Assembly (NCBI RefSeq): GCF_000204645.1
Contig: NC_015422.1
Location: 2,931,001 to 2,995,000 of the forward strand
DNA length: 64,000 bases
Direction of reading: 5' to 3'
Source of the DNA: Alicycliphilus denitrificans K601
GTDB taxonomy: Bacteria > Pseudomonadota > Gammaproteobacteria > Burkholderiales > Burkholderiaceae_C
This document shows, one piece after another, positions 45,468 to 55,439 of this stretch; the stretch's first letter is position 1, and every line of letters starts with the position of its first letter. The notes beneath the pieces were generated by a model. It was not told the origin of the DNA. It saw only the letters and a list, made by a program, of their open reading frames with translations, and ran no database searches. A program made the translations under genes and the position numbers.

Positions 45468-45914
45468 ATGTCCGACCGAACCGTCCATCTCCATCGCGTG
45501 CTGCGCGCCAGGCCCGAGAAAGTCTACCGTGCCTTCCTGGAGGCCGACGCCATGGCCAAATGGCTCCCGCCCCATGGCTTCACCTGCAAGGTGCATCACT
45601 TGGAAGCCCGCGCCGGGGGCACGTTCCGCATGTCGTTCCACAACTTCGGCACAGGCCACGGGCACTCGTTCTCGGGCGAGTACCTTGAACTCGTCCCGGA
45701 CGCGCTCATCCGCTACACGGACCGGTTTGACGATCCGAACCTTCCTGGCGTGCTGGAAGTCACGGTCAGGCTCAAGCCGGTGGTCTGCGGCACGGAACTG
45801 AGCATCGCCCAGGCGGGAATCCCGCAGGCCATTCCCCTGGAGATGTGCTACCTGGGCTGGCAGGAGTCCCTCGCCCAGCTGGCCGCGCTCGTGGAGCCGG
45901 ACATTCCAGACTAA
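45468..45914 (+). CDS. SRPBCC (AHSA1-type) protein
   Basis: 148 aa START-like fold: RVLRARPEKVYRAFLEADAM, WLPPHGFTCKV, and C-terminal helix CYLGWQESLAQLAALVEP. GAGGAG before the ATG. Binds small hydrophobic ligands in the family; ligand unknown. Confidence 0.9.
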   Translation: MSDRTVHLHRVLRARPEKVYRAFLEADAMAKWLPPHGFTCKVHHLEARAGGTFRMSFHNFGTGHGHSFSGEYLELVPDALIRYTDRFDDPNLPGVLEVTVRLKPVVCGTELSIAQAGIPQAIPLEMCYLGWQESLAQLAALVEPDIPD

Positions 45915-45949
45915 ATGTGCGCTGGCTTGCAAGGATGTGGAGAAGCGAA

Positions 45950-46435
45950 ATGATGAAACCCGCGAAGAACACGATTTGCCTTTGGTACGACGGCGGCGCC
46001 GAGGAGGCCGCGCGCTTCTACGCCCGGACTTTCCCCGACTCGTCAATCGGCGCGATCCACCACGCCCCGGGCGACTTTCCATCCGGCAAGCAAGGCAATG
46101 TATTGACCGTCGAATTCACGGTCATGGGGATCCCCTGCCTCGGGCTCAACGGCGGCCCCGCGTTCAAGCACAGCGAGGCCTTCTCGTTCCAGATCGCGAC
46201 CTCGGACCAGGCGGAAACCGACCGGTACTGGGATGCGATCGTCGGCAACGGCGGCGAAGAAAGCGTATGCGGCTGGTGCAGGGACAAATGGGGCATTTCC
46301 TGGCAGATCACGCCGGTGGCCCTGACCGAGGCAGTCACCGGCCCTGATCGCGCGGCCGCGAAGCGTGCGTTCGACGCCATGATGCAGATGCGCAAGATCG
46401 ACATCGCCGCCATCGAAGCGGCGCGCCGCGGGTGA
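45950..46435 (+). CDS. VOC-superfamily protein, 3-demethylubiquinone-methyltransferase-like
   Basis: 161 aa: NTICLWYDGGAEEAARFYAR, then CLGLNGGPAFKHSEAFSFQI, typical of PF06983-like VOC proteins. GGAG 7 nt before the ATG at 45950 (a second ATG follows at once). Fifth gene of the cluster. Confidence 0.92.
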   Translation: MMKPAKNTICLWYDGGAEEAARFYARTFPDSSIGAIHHAPGDFPSGKQGNVLTVEFTVMGIPCLGLNGGPAFKHSEAFSFQIATSDQAETDRYWDAIVGNGGEESVCGWCRDKWGISWQITPVALTEAVTGPDRAAAKRAFDAMMQMRKIDIAAIEAARRG

Positions 46436-46557
46436 GGCGGATACCAGACCGAATGCCCTGCCGGCCACGCGATCACCGTTGACGCCTCCGACAAAGCACC
46501 CATCGACCACCACCCGCGTGCCTGATCGATCCACCCCCAGCCACCCAGGAGCCACAA

Positions 46558-46941
46558 ATGAAACCCAATCCCGTCGTCTGGTTCGAAATCTATGTGCAGG
46601 ACATGGAGCGCGCGCGGCGCTTCTATGAGACGGTATTCCAGTGCACGCTGCAACCGCTGGCGGCGCCCGCCGAGCTGGATGGCGGTCTGCAGATGCTGTC
46701 CTTTCCCGGTGACATGAGCACCATGGGCGCAAGCGGAGCACTGGTCAAGATGGAGGGCGCGCCCTCGGACGGCGGCACGCTGGTGTACTTCGCCTGCGAC
46801 GATTGCGCCGTGGAGCAGGGCCGCGCCGAAGCCGCGGGAGGCCAGGTGTCCAAGCCCAAGTTTTCCATTGCGCCGCACGGGCACATTGCCCTCGTGATCG
46901 ATACCGAAGGCAATTGCATCGGCCTGCATTCCATGCAGTGA
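46558..46941 (+). CDS. Glyoxalase-like VOC protein
   Basis: 127 aa, WFEIYVQDMERARRFYETVF and VIDTEGNCIGLHS mark a single-chain VOC unit. AGGAG 8 nt before the ATG. The preceding 122 bp carry no gene. Confidence 0.9.
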   Translation: MKPNPVVWFEIYVQDMERARRFYETVFQCTLQPLAAPAELDGGLQMLSFPGDMSTMGASGALVKMEGAPSDGGTLVYFACDDCAVEQGRAEAAGGQVSKPKFSIAPHGHIALVIDTEGNCIGLHSMQ

Positions 46942-46947
46942 ATCGCC

Positions 46948-47406
46948 ATGAGCCCTGCAGCATCCAACGAGATCCGCACGCTCTGCACCACGCGCGTGCT
47001 GGCCGCCTCGCCTGCGGCCGTATTCGGCGCCATTGCCGACTGGCGCCTGATCTCGCGCTGGTGGGGGCCGGCCGGCTTCCGCAGCACCTTCCACACGTTC
47101 GACTTCCGCCCGGGCGGACGCTGGATCCACACCCTGCACGGACCGGACGGCACCGACTACGCCAACGAATGCCGTTTCACCGAGATCGTGGCGTGCCAGC
47201 GCGTCGTGATCGAGCACACCAGCGCGCCCTGGTTCGAGCTGGCGCTCACCTTGGCGCCGCAGGACGGCGGCACCCGCATCGGCTGGCGCCAGACGTTCGC
47301 GGACACCGAGACCTGCGCGCGCCTGGCACCTGTCTGCGTGCCCGGCAACGAGCAGAACCTGGACCGGCTGGCCGCCGTGCTAGCCGACCTTGCGGCCAGG
47401 CGCTGA
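46948..47406 (+). CDS. SRPBCC (AHSA1-type) protein
   Basis: 152 aa: RVLAASPAAVFGAIADWRLI, WWGPAGFRSTFHTFDFRPGG and a C-terminal amphipathic helix. Last of the cluster, 6 bp after the VOC gene, convergent with rlmB. Confidence 0.9.
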   Translation: MSPAASNEIRTLCTTRVLAASPAAVFGAIADWRLISRWWGPAGFRSTFHTFDFRPGGRWIHTLHGPDGTDYANECRFTEIVACQRVVIEHTSAPWFELALTLAPQDGGTRIGWRQTFADTETCARLAPVCVPGNEQNLDRLAAVLADLAARR

Positions 47407-47412
47407 GGCCGG

Positions 47413-48159
47413 TCAGCCGCGCTGGCGCAGCGCCTCGTACAGGCACACGGCGCTGGCCACCGAAACGTTCAGACTCTCCACCGCTCCCTTCATCGGGATG
47501 CTTACGAGTTCGTCGCAGGTCTTACGCGTGAGCTGGCGCATGCCCGGTCCCTCGGCGCCCAGCACCAGCGCAACGGGGCCCTTCAGGTCCACCTGGTAGA
47601 GCGTCTTGTCGGCGTCGCCGCTGGTGCCGATGACCCAGATGTTGCGTTCCTTGAGCTCACCCAGCGTGCGCGCCAGGTTGGTGACCATGAAGTACGGCAT
47701 GGTCTCGGCCGCGCCGCTGGCCACCTTGGCCACGGTGGCGCTGATTCCCACGGCATGGTCCTTGGGCGCTATCACGGCGTGCGCGCCCGCTCCGTCGGCC
47801 ACGCGCAGGCAAGCCCCCAGGTTGTGCGGATCGGTCACGCCGTCGAGCACCAGCAGCAGCGGGTTCGCCACGCCGTCGGCCTCCAGCTGGTCGAGCAGAT
47901 CGTCCAGCGAATGCAGCTGCGCCACGGCCTGCACGCGCGCGGCCACGCCCTGGTGTCCATGGCTGCCCGCCAGCTTGGCCAGGCGCAGGCCGTCGGCCTC
48001 GATCAGGCGCACGCCCGCTTCCTTGGCGCGCGCAAGGAACTGGCGCATGCGTGCGTCGCGGCGCGTGGCCTCGTAATACACCTCGATGATGGACTGCGGC
48101 GCCGTCTTCAGGCGCACGCCCACGGCATGGAAGCCGAACAGGATCTTGGGGGAAGACAT
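47413..48159 (-). CDS. rlmB: 23S rRNA (Gm2251) 2'-O-methyltransferase
   Basis: 248 aa SPOUT enzyme. N-terminal L30e-like domain (ILFGFHAVGVRLK), then knot motifs DPHNLGACLRVADGAGAHAV, LGAEGPGM and IPMKGAVESLNVSVASAV. Length equals E. coli RlmB (243). Stand-alone. Confidence 0.95.
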   Translation of the reverse strand: MSSPKILFGFHAVGVRLKTAPQSIIEVYYEATRRDARMRQFLARAKEAGVRLIEADGLRLAKLAGSHGHQGVAARVQAVAQLHSLDDLLDQLEADGVANPLLLVLDGVTDPHNLGACLRVADGAGAHAVIAPKDHAVGISATVAKVASGAAETMPYFMVTNLARTLGELKERNIWVIGTSGDADKTLYQVDLKGPVALVLGAEGPGMRQLTRKTCDELVSIPMKGAVESLNVSVASAVCLYEALRQRG

Positions 48160-48301
48160 GGCGGGGATTATCCGGGCTTGCGGGCCGGGCTTTTAGAATC
48201 GCGCCCACACCATTCCACGAGCCCCCTGGCCATCCGCCATGGCGCAAGCGTCCGCCCCGCCTATCCCGCGGGCACGCGCGGCTCCCGGTTCCTGTTGCAC
48301 C

Positions 48302-49513
48302 ATGATCCTCTCTCCCCTGCTGCGCCGTGCGCAGCGCACCAGCCTGGTCTCCCAGATCGCGATCGCGCTGATCCTGGGCGTGGCGCTGGCCGCCGCCTGG
48401 CCCGCCGCCACGCCCGCCGTGGCATTTCTGGGCCATCTCTTCATCTCCGCGCTCAAGGCAATCGCCCCGGTGCTGGTGTTCGTGCTGGTGGTAGCCGCCA
48501 TCGGCAACCACCGCCCGGGCGAGAACACGCACATGCGCCCGATCCTGCTGCTGTACGCCATTGGCACGCTGGCCGCGGCCGCCGTGGGCGTGGCCGCCAG
48601 CATGTGGTTTCCGAGCACCCTAGCGCTCAAGGGTGCAGCACAGGCGCAGGCTGCGCCGGGCGCGGTCTCGGAGGTGCTGCTCAACGTGGTGGGCAGCATC
48701 GTGGCCAACCCGGTCAAGGCGCTGCAGGATGCCAACTACATCGGCATCCTGGCCTGGGCCGTGGCCCTGGGCGTGGCGCTGCGCCACGCCAGCGAGTCCA
48801 CGCGCGAGATGCTGCAGGACGGCGCGCAGGCCGTCACGCGGATCATCCAGTGGGTGATCCGCTGCGCGCCGCTGGGCATCCTGGGCCTGGTGGCCACCAC
48901 CCTCGCCGAGGCGGGCGCGCAGGCACTGTGGGGCTATGCGCAGCTGCTGGCCGTGCTGCTGGGCTGCATGCTGTTCATGGCGCTGGTGGTCAATCCCCTG
49001 ATCGTGTTCCTGACCATCCGCCGCAACCCCTACCCGCTCGTGCTCACCTGCCTGCGCGAGAGCGGCGTGACGGCCTTCTTCACGCGCAGCTCGGCCGCCA
49101 ACATCCCCATCAACCTGGCACTGGCCAAGCGCCTGAACCTGAGCGAAGAGACCTACAGCATCGCCATCCCGCTGGGCGCCACGATCAACATGGCGGGCGC
49201 CGCCATCACCATCAGCGTGCTGTCGCTGGCGGCCGCCCACACCCTGGACATCCATGTGGACGTGCCCACGGCACTGCTGCTGTGCTTGGTGGCCTCGGTC
49301 TGCGCCTGCGGCGCCTCGGGCGTGGCCGGGGGCTCGCTGCTGCTGATCCCGCTGGCCTGCAGCCTGTTCGGCATCGGCAACGACATGGCCATGCAGGTCG
49401 TAGGCGTGGGCTTCATCATCGGTGTGCTGCAGGACTCGGCCGAGACGGCGCTCAATTCGTCCACCGACGTGCTGTTCACGGCGGCTGCCTGCATGGCACC
49501 CCGGCGCGCCTGA
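48302..49513 (+). CDS. sstT: Serine/threonine:sodium symporter
   Basis: 403 aa, DAACS family; about nine helices with two hairpins. Signatures [17 protein letters not shown] and [16 protein letters not shown] contain the Ser-rich HP1 and NMxGA sodium/substrate motif of SstT. The ATG at 48302 fits the E. coli length (414). Confidence 0.94.
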   Translation: MILSPLLRRAQRTSLVSQIAIALILGVALAAAWPAATPAVAFLGHLFISALKAIAPVLVFVLVVAAIGNHRPGENTHMRPILLLYAIGTLAAAAVGVAASMWFPSTLALKGAAQAQAAPGAVSEVLLNVVGSIVANPVKALQDANYIGILAWAVALGVALRHASESTREMLQDGAQAVTRIIQWVIRCAPLGILGLVATTLAEAGAQALWGYAQLLAVLLGCMLFMALVVNPLIVFLTIRRNPYPLVLTCLRESGVTAFFTRSSAANIPINLALAKRLNLSEETYSIAIPLGATINMAGAAITISVLSLAAAHTLDIHVDVPTALLLCLVASVCACGASGVAGGSLLLIPLACSLFGIGNDMAMQVVGVGFIIGVLQDSAETALNSSTDVLFTAAACMAPRRA

Positions 49514-49546
49514 ACGAACGGCCCCGATGCCGTTCCTGGCATGCCG

Positions 49547-50269
49547 CTACACCAGGCGCCCGGCCTCGATGGTGATGCGCCGGTCGCAGCGCGCGGCGAT
49601 GGCGCGGTCGTGCGTGACCAGCACCAGCGTCGTGCCCTGCTCGCGGTTGAGGGCGAACATCAGCTCCATGATGGTCTCGCCGGTGGCGAAATCCAGGCTG
49701 CCCGTGGGCTCGTCGGCCAGCAGCACGGCCGGCTCGACCACGAAGGCGCGCGCCAGCGCCACGCGCTGCTGCTCGCCACCCGAGAGCACCTTGGGATAGT
49801 GCGACAGGCGCTGGCCCAGACCCACGCGGCCCAGCATCTCGGTCGCGCGGCGGCGCGCGTCGCGGCTGCCGGCCAGCTCCAGCGGCAGCATCACGTTCTC
49901 CAGCGCCGTGAGGTTGCCCAGGAGCTGGAAGCTCTGGAACACGAAGCCCACCTGGCGCGCGCGCAGCGCGGCACGCTCGTCCTCGTCCAGCGCGAACAGG
50001 TCCTGCCCCGCCAGCCGCACCGTGCCGCGCGTGGGCGTATCCAGCCCTGCGATGATGGACAGCAGCGTGCTCTTGCCCGACCCCGAGGCGCCGACAATGG
50101 CGGCGGTCTCCTGCGGCGCGAGGCGGAAATCGATATCCCGCAAAATCTCCAGCGTGCCCGTGGAGTCGGTGACCGACTTGTACACATGCTCCACCGCGAT
50201 GATGGGCTCCGGGGGCACGGGCGACTCGGAAGCGGTGGTTGTTGCCGCAGCGGCGAAGGGTTCGGACAT
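49547..50269 (-). CDS. YbbA/LolD-type ABC transporter ATPase, orphan
   Basis: 240 aa. Walker A GASGSGKST, Q-loop FVFQSFQLLG, signature LSGGEQQR, Walker B LLADEPTGSLD, H-loop LVTHD. It is divergent from tesA exactly as ybbA is in E. coli, but the usual large permease ybbP does not follow; the next gene (sstT) converges. Confidence 0.9.
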   Translation of the reverse strand: MSEPFAAAATTTASESPVPPEPIIAVEHVYKSVTDSTGTLEILRDIDFRLAPQETAAIVGASGSGKSTLLSIIAGLDTPTRGTVRLAGQDLFALDEDERAALRARQVGFVFQSFQLLGNLTALENVMLPLELAGSRDARRRATEMLGRVGLGQRLSHYPKVLSGGEQQRVALARAFVVEPAVLLADEPTGSLDFATGETIMELMFALNREQGTTLVLVTHDRAIAARCDRRITIEAGRLV

Positions 50270-50287
50270 GAAAGGTTCTCGACAGTG

Positions 50288-50941
50288 ATGCGTATGTTTC
50301 GGCGTGACTTTATCGCGGCCGGCGCCCTGGCCCTGCTCGGCACGGCGCCTGCGCTCGCGCAGCAGAGCCGCAAGGCCGCCGCCAGGGCCCCCGTGATCCT
50401 GGTGGTGGGCGACTCGCTCAGCGCCGAATACGGCCTGCCGCGCGGCAGCGGCTGGGTGGCGCTGCTGGAGAAGCGGCTGGCCCAGGAAAAGATCGGCGCC
50501 ACGGTGGTCAACGCTAGCGTGAGCGGCGACACCACGGCCGGCGGCCGCGCGCGATTGCCTGCGCTGCTCAGGCAGCACGGCCCCACGCACGTGGTGATCG
50601 AGCTGGGCGCCAACGACGCGCTGCGCGGCCTGCCCCTGACCAACACCCGGGACAACCTGGCATGGATGGTCGAGCAGTCACAGGCCGCCGGCGCGCGCGT
50701 GCTGCTGGTGGGCATGCAGATGCCGCCCAACTACGGTGCCGACTACGCACGCCGCTTCGCCGCCCTGTTCGAGGCCGTGGCCAAGGAACGCAAGGTCCCG
50801 CTGGTGCCGTTCCTGCTGCATGGCATTGCCGACGTGCCGGACTCCACGGCGCTGTTCCAGCCCGACCGCATCCATCCGCGCGCCGAGGCGCATCCGCGCA
50901 TGCTCGACAATGTGTGGCCGCAGCTGCGCAAGCTGCTGTGA
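50288..50941 (+). CDS. tesA: Periplasmic acyl-CoA thioesterase/lysophospholipase (SGNH)
   Basis: 217 aa. Blocks of SGNH hydrolases: GDSLSAEYG (catalytic Ser), GANDALRG (Asn) and DRIHPRAEAHP (Asp/His). The signal MFRRDFIAAGALALLG carries a twin-arginine pattern, unlike Sec-exported E. coli TesA. Starts 18 bp from the divergent ATPase gene; two ATGs (50288, 50294) are possible. Confidence 0.93.
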   Translation: MRMFRRDFIAAGALALLGTAPALAQQSRKAAARAPVILVVGDSLSAEYGLPRGSGWVALLEKRLAQEKIGATVVNASVSGDTTAGGRARLPALLRQHGPTHVVIELGANDALRGLPLTNTRDNLAWMVEQSQAAGARVLLVGMQMPPNYGADYARRFAALFEAVAKERKVPLVPFLLHGIADVPDSTALFQPDRIHPRAEAHPRMLDNVWPQLRKLL

Positions 50942-50954
50942 GCCGCAGGCGCCG

Positions 50955-51785
50955 TCAGGCTCCGTCCTGAGGGGGCGCGGAAACGGCAGGCTCCGCGGCG
51001 CGGGGTGCTGCCACCGCCGCACGGTAGGCGTGCCAGCTGGCATGGCCCAGTACCGGCCCGACCACGAGCAGGCCCGCCCCCCAGGTCCACCACAGGGAGA
51101 GCACGACCAGCGCGGTGATGAGCGCGCCCCACAGCAGCATCACGCCGGGGTTTTCCAGCACCACGCGCACGCTCGCGATGCCCGCCGTCAGCGCGTCGGT
51201 GTCGCGGTCAAGGATCATCGGAATGGACACCACCGTGCTGGAGAACACCAGGGCCGCGAACACCCCGCCCACCAGCAGGTAGACGACGATGAACTGCCAG
51301 TTGCCAGGGCTGAAAATCGCCTGCACCACGCCCGTGGTGGAGGGCATGCCGGTATTGAAGAACACCGCGAACACCACCAGCGATGCCCTGCCCCACAACA
51401 GTTCCAGCACGACGAGCACGAGCACCAGCATGCCCATGCTGCCCATGTGGCTGTCCCAGCAGGTGATGGACTCGCCCAGTTGCGGCGGCAGGCCCAGCTC
51501 GCGCCTGCGGCTCGTTTCGTACAGCCCCATGGCCAGGAACGGCCCCACGAGCAGGCAGCCGCTGACCAGCGACATGGTGTATTCGGGACTGGCCCGGAAC
51601 ACCCAGCCCAGCACCAGCGCCATGAGCCAGAAGCAGCCGCCATAGAACAGGGCGATGCCGGGCGCCGCCGCCACGTCGCGCAGGCCCCTGGCAAGCCAGC
51701 GGAACGGGTCCCGCCACCCCAGAGGGGTGAGCACCAGGGGGGCCGCAGGGGCGCTGGCGGATACGGGCGCGGGGGAATCGGTCAT
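50955..51785 (-). CDS. DUF2189 family membrane protein
   Basis: 276 aa with about six helices; block PFRWLARGLRDVAAAPGIAL and YLLVGGVFAALVFSS are typical of DUF2189 proteins. Pro/Ala-rich ends. Function unknown. Start ATG at 51785; an open stretch of 18 codons precedes it. Confidence 0.85.
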   Translation of the reverse strand: MTDSPAPVSASAPAAPLVLTPLGWRDPFRWLARGLRDVAAAPGIALFYGGCFWLMALVLGWVFRASPEYTMSLVSGCLLVGPFLAMGLYETSRRRELGLPPQLGESITCWDSHMGSMGMLVLVLVVLELLWGRASLVVFAVFFNTGMPSTTGVVQAIFSPGNWQFIVVYLLVGGVFAALVFSSTVVSIPMILDRDTDALTAGIASVRVVLENPGVMLLWGALITALVVLSLWWTWGAGLLVVGPVLGHASWHAYRAAVAAPRAAEPAVSAPPQDGA

Positions 51786-51897
51786 GGCGGCAAGCCGGCG
51801 GCGCGGCGGCGGTGGAAGTACGCCCACGATAACCAGCACCGGTCTTGCTGGACATCAAGGAAATCCCACCCCGGCAGCCGCCGGCCGTGCCTGCCCG

Positions 51898-53127
51898 TCA
51901 GCCGGCGAAGGCGCGCTCCATGGCCTGCGCCAGGTCCTGGCGCAGGTCTTCCACCGCCTCCAGCCCCACCGCGAAGCGCACCACCGTGCCGGCCTCGAGG
52001 TGCGGCGTGGCGCGCTCGCGCATGCCGGGCAGGTCGTAGGGCACCACCAGGCTCATGGGCCCGCCCCAGCTGTAGCCCAGCCTGAACAGGCGCAGGCCGT
52101 CGCAAAACGCATCCACCTGTGCCTGCGTGTGGCGCGCATCAATGACCACGCTGAACAGGCCCGCCGCGGCGCCCTCGGGGCCGCCAGCGCTGCCGCACAG
52201 GGCGCGCCAGTGCTCGTGGCCGGGCGAGCCCGGCAGCGCCGGGTGCAGCACCTGCGCCACGGGCGCCTTCGTGCCCATCCACTGCGCCAGGGCGCGCGCC
52301 GCCGCGTCGTGCGCACGGTAGCGCAGCGCCATGCTGGGCAGGGAGCGCAGCACGGCCTCGACGTCGTTCGCGCCCACGCCCAGGCCCAGGCGCATGTGGG
52401 TGAGCTTCATGCGCAGGTGCAGCGCCTCGTCGCGCGTGGTGATGCTGCCCATGAGCACGTCGCCGCCGCCGCTGGGGTATTTGGTGAGCGCATGCACGCT
52501 GATGTCCACGCCCAGTTGGCCATCGCCCGCGAGATCGAACGGCGCGAAGGCCAGGCCCGCGCCCCAGGTGTTGTCCAGCGCCGTGGTCACACCGCGCGCG
52601 CGGCAGATGCGCACCTGCTCGGGCAGATCGGGGAACTCGAGCGTCACCGAACCCGGCGCCTCCAGCCACACGAGCCGCGTCGCGTCGGTGATCCTGGCGG
52701 CCAGGTCGGCCGGATCGAGCGGGTCGTAGACCTGGTGGCGTATGCCGTAGTGGCGCAACTCCACCTCGGCCAGGGCCTTGTTCGGGCCGTAGGCGTTGTC
52801 CGGGATCAGCACCTCGTCGCCATGCCGCAGCAGGGCCAGCGACACGGTGGCGATGGCAGCCAGGCCGCTGGGCGCCAGCAGGCACTGGCGACCGCCCTCC
52901 AGCGTCGCCAGGCGCTCTTCGAGCTGGTAGGTGGTGGGCGTGCCGTGCAGGCCGTAGGTGTAGCTGCTCTTGTCCTTCCACTCGCGCGCGCGCATGGCGG
53001 CCACGTTCGGGAAGATGACGGTGGACGCCTTGTGCACCGCCGGTTGCGGCGCTTCGAACCCCGCGGGCGGGCGGTAGTCGTGGTGGATGAGCCGGGTGCG
53101 GAGGTCTGGAGCAGGTGGCTGGGTCAT
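51898..53127 (-). CDS. metC: Cystathionine beta-lyase (PLP enzyme)
   Basis: 409 aa Cys/Met-metabolism PLP enzyme, fold type I. Schiff-base Lys216 in SVHALTKYPSGG, YGLHGTPTTYQLEERLATLE substrate/PLP loop and LDNTWGAGLAF. Converts cystathionine to homocysteine, pyruvate and ammonia. Close relatives include other C-S lyases, so exact substrate is likely but not certain. Confidence 0.9.
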   Translation of the reverse strand: MTQPPAPDLRTRLIHHDYRPPAGFEAPQPAVHKASTVIFPNVAAMRAREWKDKSSYTYGLHGTPTTYQLEERLATLEGGRQCLLAPSGLAAIATVSLALLRHGDEVLIPDNAYGPNKALAEVELRHYGIRHQVYDPLDPADLAARITDATRLVWLEAPGSVTLEFPDLPEQVRICRARGVTTALDNTWGAGLAFAPFDLAGDGQLGVDISVHALTKYPSGGGDVLMGSITTRDEALHLRMKLTHMRLGLGVGANDVEAVLRSLPSMALRYRAHDAAARALAQWMGTKAPVAQVLHPALPGSPGHEHWRALCGSAGGPEGAAAGLFSVVIDARHTQAQVDAFCDGLRLFRLGYSWGGPMSLVVPYDLPGMRERATPHLEAGTVVRFAVGLEAVEDLRQDLAQAMERAFAG

Positions 53128-53147
53128 GCGCCGATGTTAGAACGTTC

Positions 53148-53603
53148 TCAGCCGCCGGAAACGGTGAGCTTGTTCTCCACCGAGCTCACGCCCGACACGG
53201 CCTGAGCGATCTGGCTCGCGCGCTCGCGCGCCTGTTCGGACTTCACCTCGCCCTTGAGCGTGACCACACCCGCGCTCGTGTCCACGTCGATCTTGAGGGC
53301 GCCGAGGTCCATGTCCTGCGCCAGCCCCGCCTTGACCTTGGCGGTGATGGCCGCGTCGTCCACCAGCGCGGCGGCGCCGGCCGCGGCGCGGCGCGTGGCA
53401 TCACCCATTTCGCCGGCGGCGGTCTCCGCCTTCTTTTTGGCCTCCTGGGCCGCCTGTTCTGTCTTGTTGATCGCCTCGTCCACGCGCTGGCCCGCCGTCT
53501 GCTCCTCGGTCTTGTTGCAGCCGGCCAGCCCCAGGGCCACCGCCAGCGCTGCGGCCAGGCCCGTCCAGCGCAGCATCGAAGGGTTGGAACGTGTACTGTC
53601 CAT
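53148..53603 (-). CDS. BON-domain lipoprotein
   Basis: 151 aa. Lipobox LGLAGC, helical Lys/Ala/Glu linker, then one BON domain (AAITAKVKAGLAQDMDLGAL ... VVTLKGEVKSEQARERA). OsmY-like envelope stress protein. AGGAG 7 nt before the ATG at 53603. Confidence 0.9.
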   Translation of the reverse strand: MDSTRSNPSMLRWTGLAAALAVALGLAGCNKTEEQTAGQRVDEAINKTEQAAQEAKKKAETAAGEMGDATRRAAAGAAALVDDAAITAKVKAGLAQDMDLGALKIDVDTSAGVVTLKGEVKSEQARERASQIAQAVSGVSSVENKLTVSGG

Positions 53604-53729
53604 GGTTGGTTCTCCTGTGTGGGGGGTATGCCTGCCACTGTAGAAAGCATGGCGTTGGCCGGGGGTCGGAGAGGGCTGAAATCGGGGGTAGGACAACGGC
53701 GGTCCCTACTGGCGTGACAATCGGGCCCC

Positions 53730-55415
53730 ATGTCCATACCCGTATTGCACCGCTGGCTTCCCTTTCTGGCCTGGCCCCGCCCCACGGCCGCCCTCCTTCA
53801 GGGAGAGTTCTGGGCCGGCATGACCGTCGGGCTGATGCTGGTGCCTCAGGGCGTGGCCTATGCGGCGCTCGCCGGCATGCCGCTGGTGACGGGCATCTAT
53901 GCATCGCTCGTGCCGGCCCTCGTGGCCGTGCTCTGGAGCTCCTCCACCCGCCTCGGCGTGGGTCCCACGGCGCTCACCAGCCTGCTCATAGGCGCATCAC
54001 TCACCGGCATGGCCGAGCCCGGCAGCGCCCAATGGGTGGCCCTGGCCGTGTGGATGGCGCTGCTGTCGGGGCTGCTGCAGCTGGTGCTGGGCGTGGTGCG
54101 CTTCGGCTGGCTGCTCAACTTGGTGACGTCGCCCGTGCTGGGCGGCTTCACGCAGGCCGCGGCGCTGCTGATCCTGGCGTCGCAGCTGCCGGCGCTGCTC
54201 GGGCTACGCACCAGCTGGCACGCGCTGGCGGAGAGCCCGTCGCCGCACCACTTCGACTTCACCGCGCTGGCCTTCGGGTTGGGCAGCCTGGCGCTGCTGG
54301 TGCTAGCCCGGCGCTGGCGCCCGAGCTTTCCGGCCGCCATCGTGGTGATCGCCCTGGCGGCCTTTGTCAGTTGGGCCATGGGCTACGCGGATGCCGACGG
54401 CGCCGTGATCGGCCACCTGCCCTCGGGCCTGCCCTCGCCGTATTGGCCGGGGTGGCTGTCGTGGGACGACATGGGTGCCCTGGTGATGCCGGTGATGGTG
54501 ATCACGCTGGTCAGTTTCCTGGAAACCGCGTCGAGCGCCAAGGTGGAGCACCAGCAGGGCGGCACGCGCTGGAACGAGAACCAGGACCTGATCGCCCACG
54601 GCATGGCCAAGATCAGCTCGGGCCTGTGCGGCAGCTTCGCCACCAGCGCCTCGTTCTCGCGCTCTGCGATCAACCTGTACGCGGGCGCCAAGACCGGCTG
54701 GGCCACGCTGTTCGCGCTGCTGCTGGTGCTGGCCACGCTGCTGTGGCTCACGCCCGCGCTCTACCACGTGCCGCAGTCAGTGCTGGCCGCGGTGGTGGTG
54801 GCCGCCATCACGAACCTGATCAAGCCCGGCACCATGTTCAGGCTGTGGCGCATCTCGCGGGTGGAGACGGCCATCGGCCTGGCGACCTTCGGCCTCACGC
54901 TCGCGACCGCGCCGCGCATGTACTGGGGCGTGCTCGTCGGCCTGCTGATGAACCTGAGTCACTTCCTGTACCAGCGCCTGCACCCGCGCATCATCGAGGT
55001 GGGGCTGCACCCCGACGGCAGCCTGCGCGACCGCCACCTGTGGCAGATCGCCCCGCTGGCCCCCCGGGTGCTTGCGCTGCGTATGGATGCGGAGCTGGAC
55101 TTTGCCTCCGCCAACGCGCTGGAGCGCCGCGTAGCCGACGAGCTGGCCCAGCGCTCAGACATTCAGCACCTGTGCCTGTTCGCGCTGCCCATCAACCGTA
55201 TCGACGTGACCGGCGTGGAGGCCTTCATGCGCCTGCGCGCGTTGCTGCAAAGCCACGGCGGCATGCTGCACGTGAGTGGAATCAAACTGCCCGTGCAGCG
55301 CACCCTCGAGAATGCGGGGGCCCTCGCGCCCGGCCCCAACTTCATCACGTACCGGACCGATGCTGAGGCCATCGCAGCACTGCAGCAGACGGCCGCCGAA
55401 AACAGCCCGGCGTAG
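53730..55415 (+). CDS. SulP-family anion transporter with STAS domain
   Basis: 561 aa. About 12 helices with the SulP motif GMTVGLMLVPQGVAYAALAG and GLYAS-like GIYASLVPAL; C-terminal STAS domain (about 440-550) with ALPINRIDVTGVEAF. Moves sulfate, bicarbonate or dicarboxylates; substrate not deducible. Confidence 0.93.
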   Translation: MSIPVLHRWLPFLAWPRPTAALLQGEFWAGMTVGLMLVPQGVAYAALAGMPLVTGIYASLVPALVAVLWSSSTRLGVGPTALTSLLIGASLTGMAEPGSAQWVALAVWMALLSGLLQLVLGVVRFGWLLNLVTSPVLGGFTQAAALLILASQLPALLGLRTSWHALAESPSPHHFDFTALAFGLGSLALLVLARRWRPSFPAAIVVIALAAFVSWAMGYADADGAVIGHLPSGLPSPYWPGWLSWDDMGALVMPVMVITLVSFLETASSAKVEHQQGGTRWNENQDLIAHGMAKISSGLCGSFATSASFSRSAINLYAGAKTGWATLFALLLVLATLLWLTPALYHVPQSVLAAVVVAAITNLIKPGTMFRLWRISRVETAIGLATFGLTLATAPRMYWGVLVGLLMNLSHFLYQRLHPRIIEVGLHPDGSLRDRHLWQIAPLAPRVLALRMDAELDFASANALERRVADELAQRSDIQHLCLFALPINRIDVTGVEAFMRLRALLQSHGGMLHVSGIKLPVQRTLENAGALAPGPNFITYRTDAEAIAALQQTAAENSPA

Positions 55416-55439
55416 CTGCTAAAATCGCTTGAAATCAAT

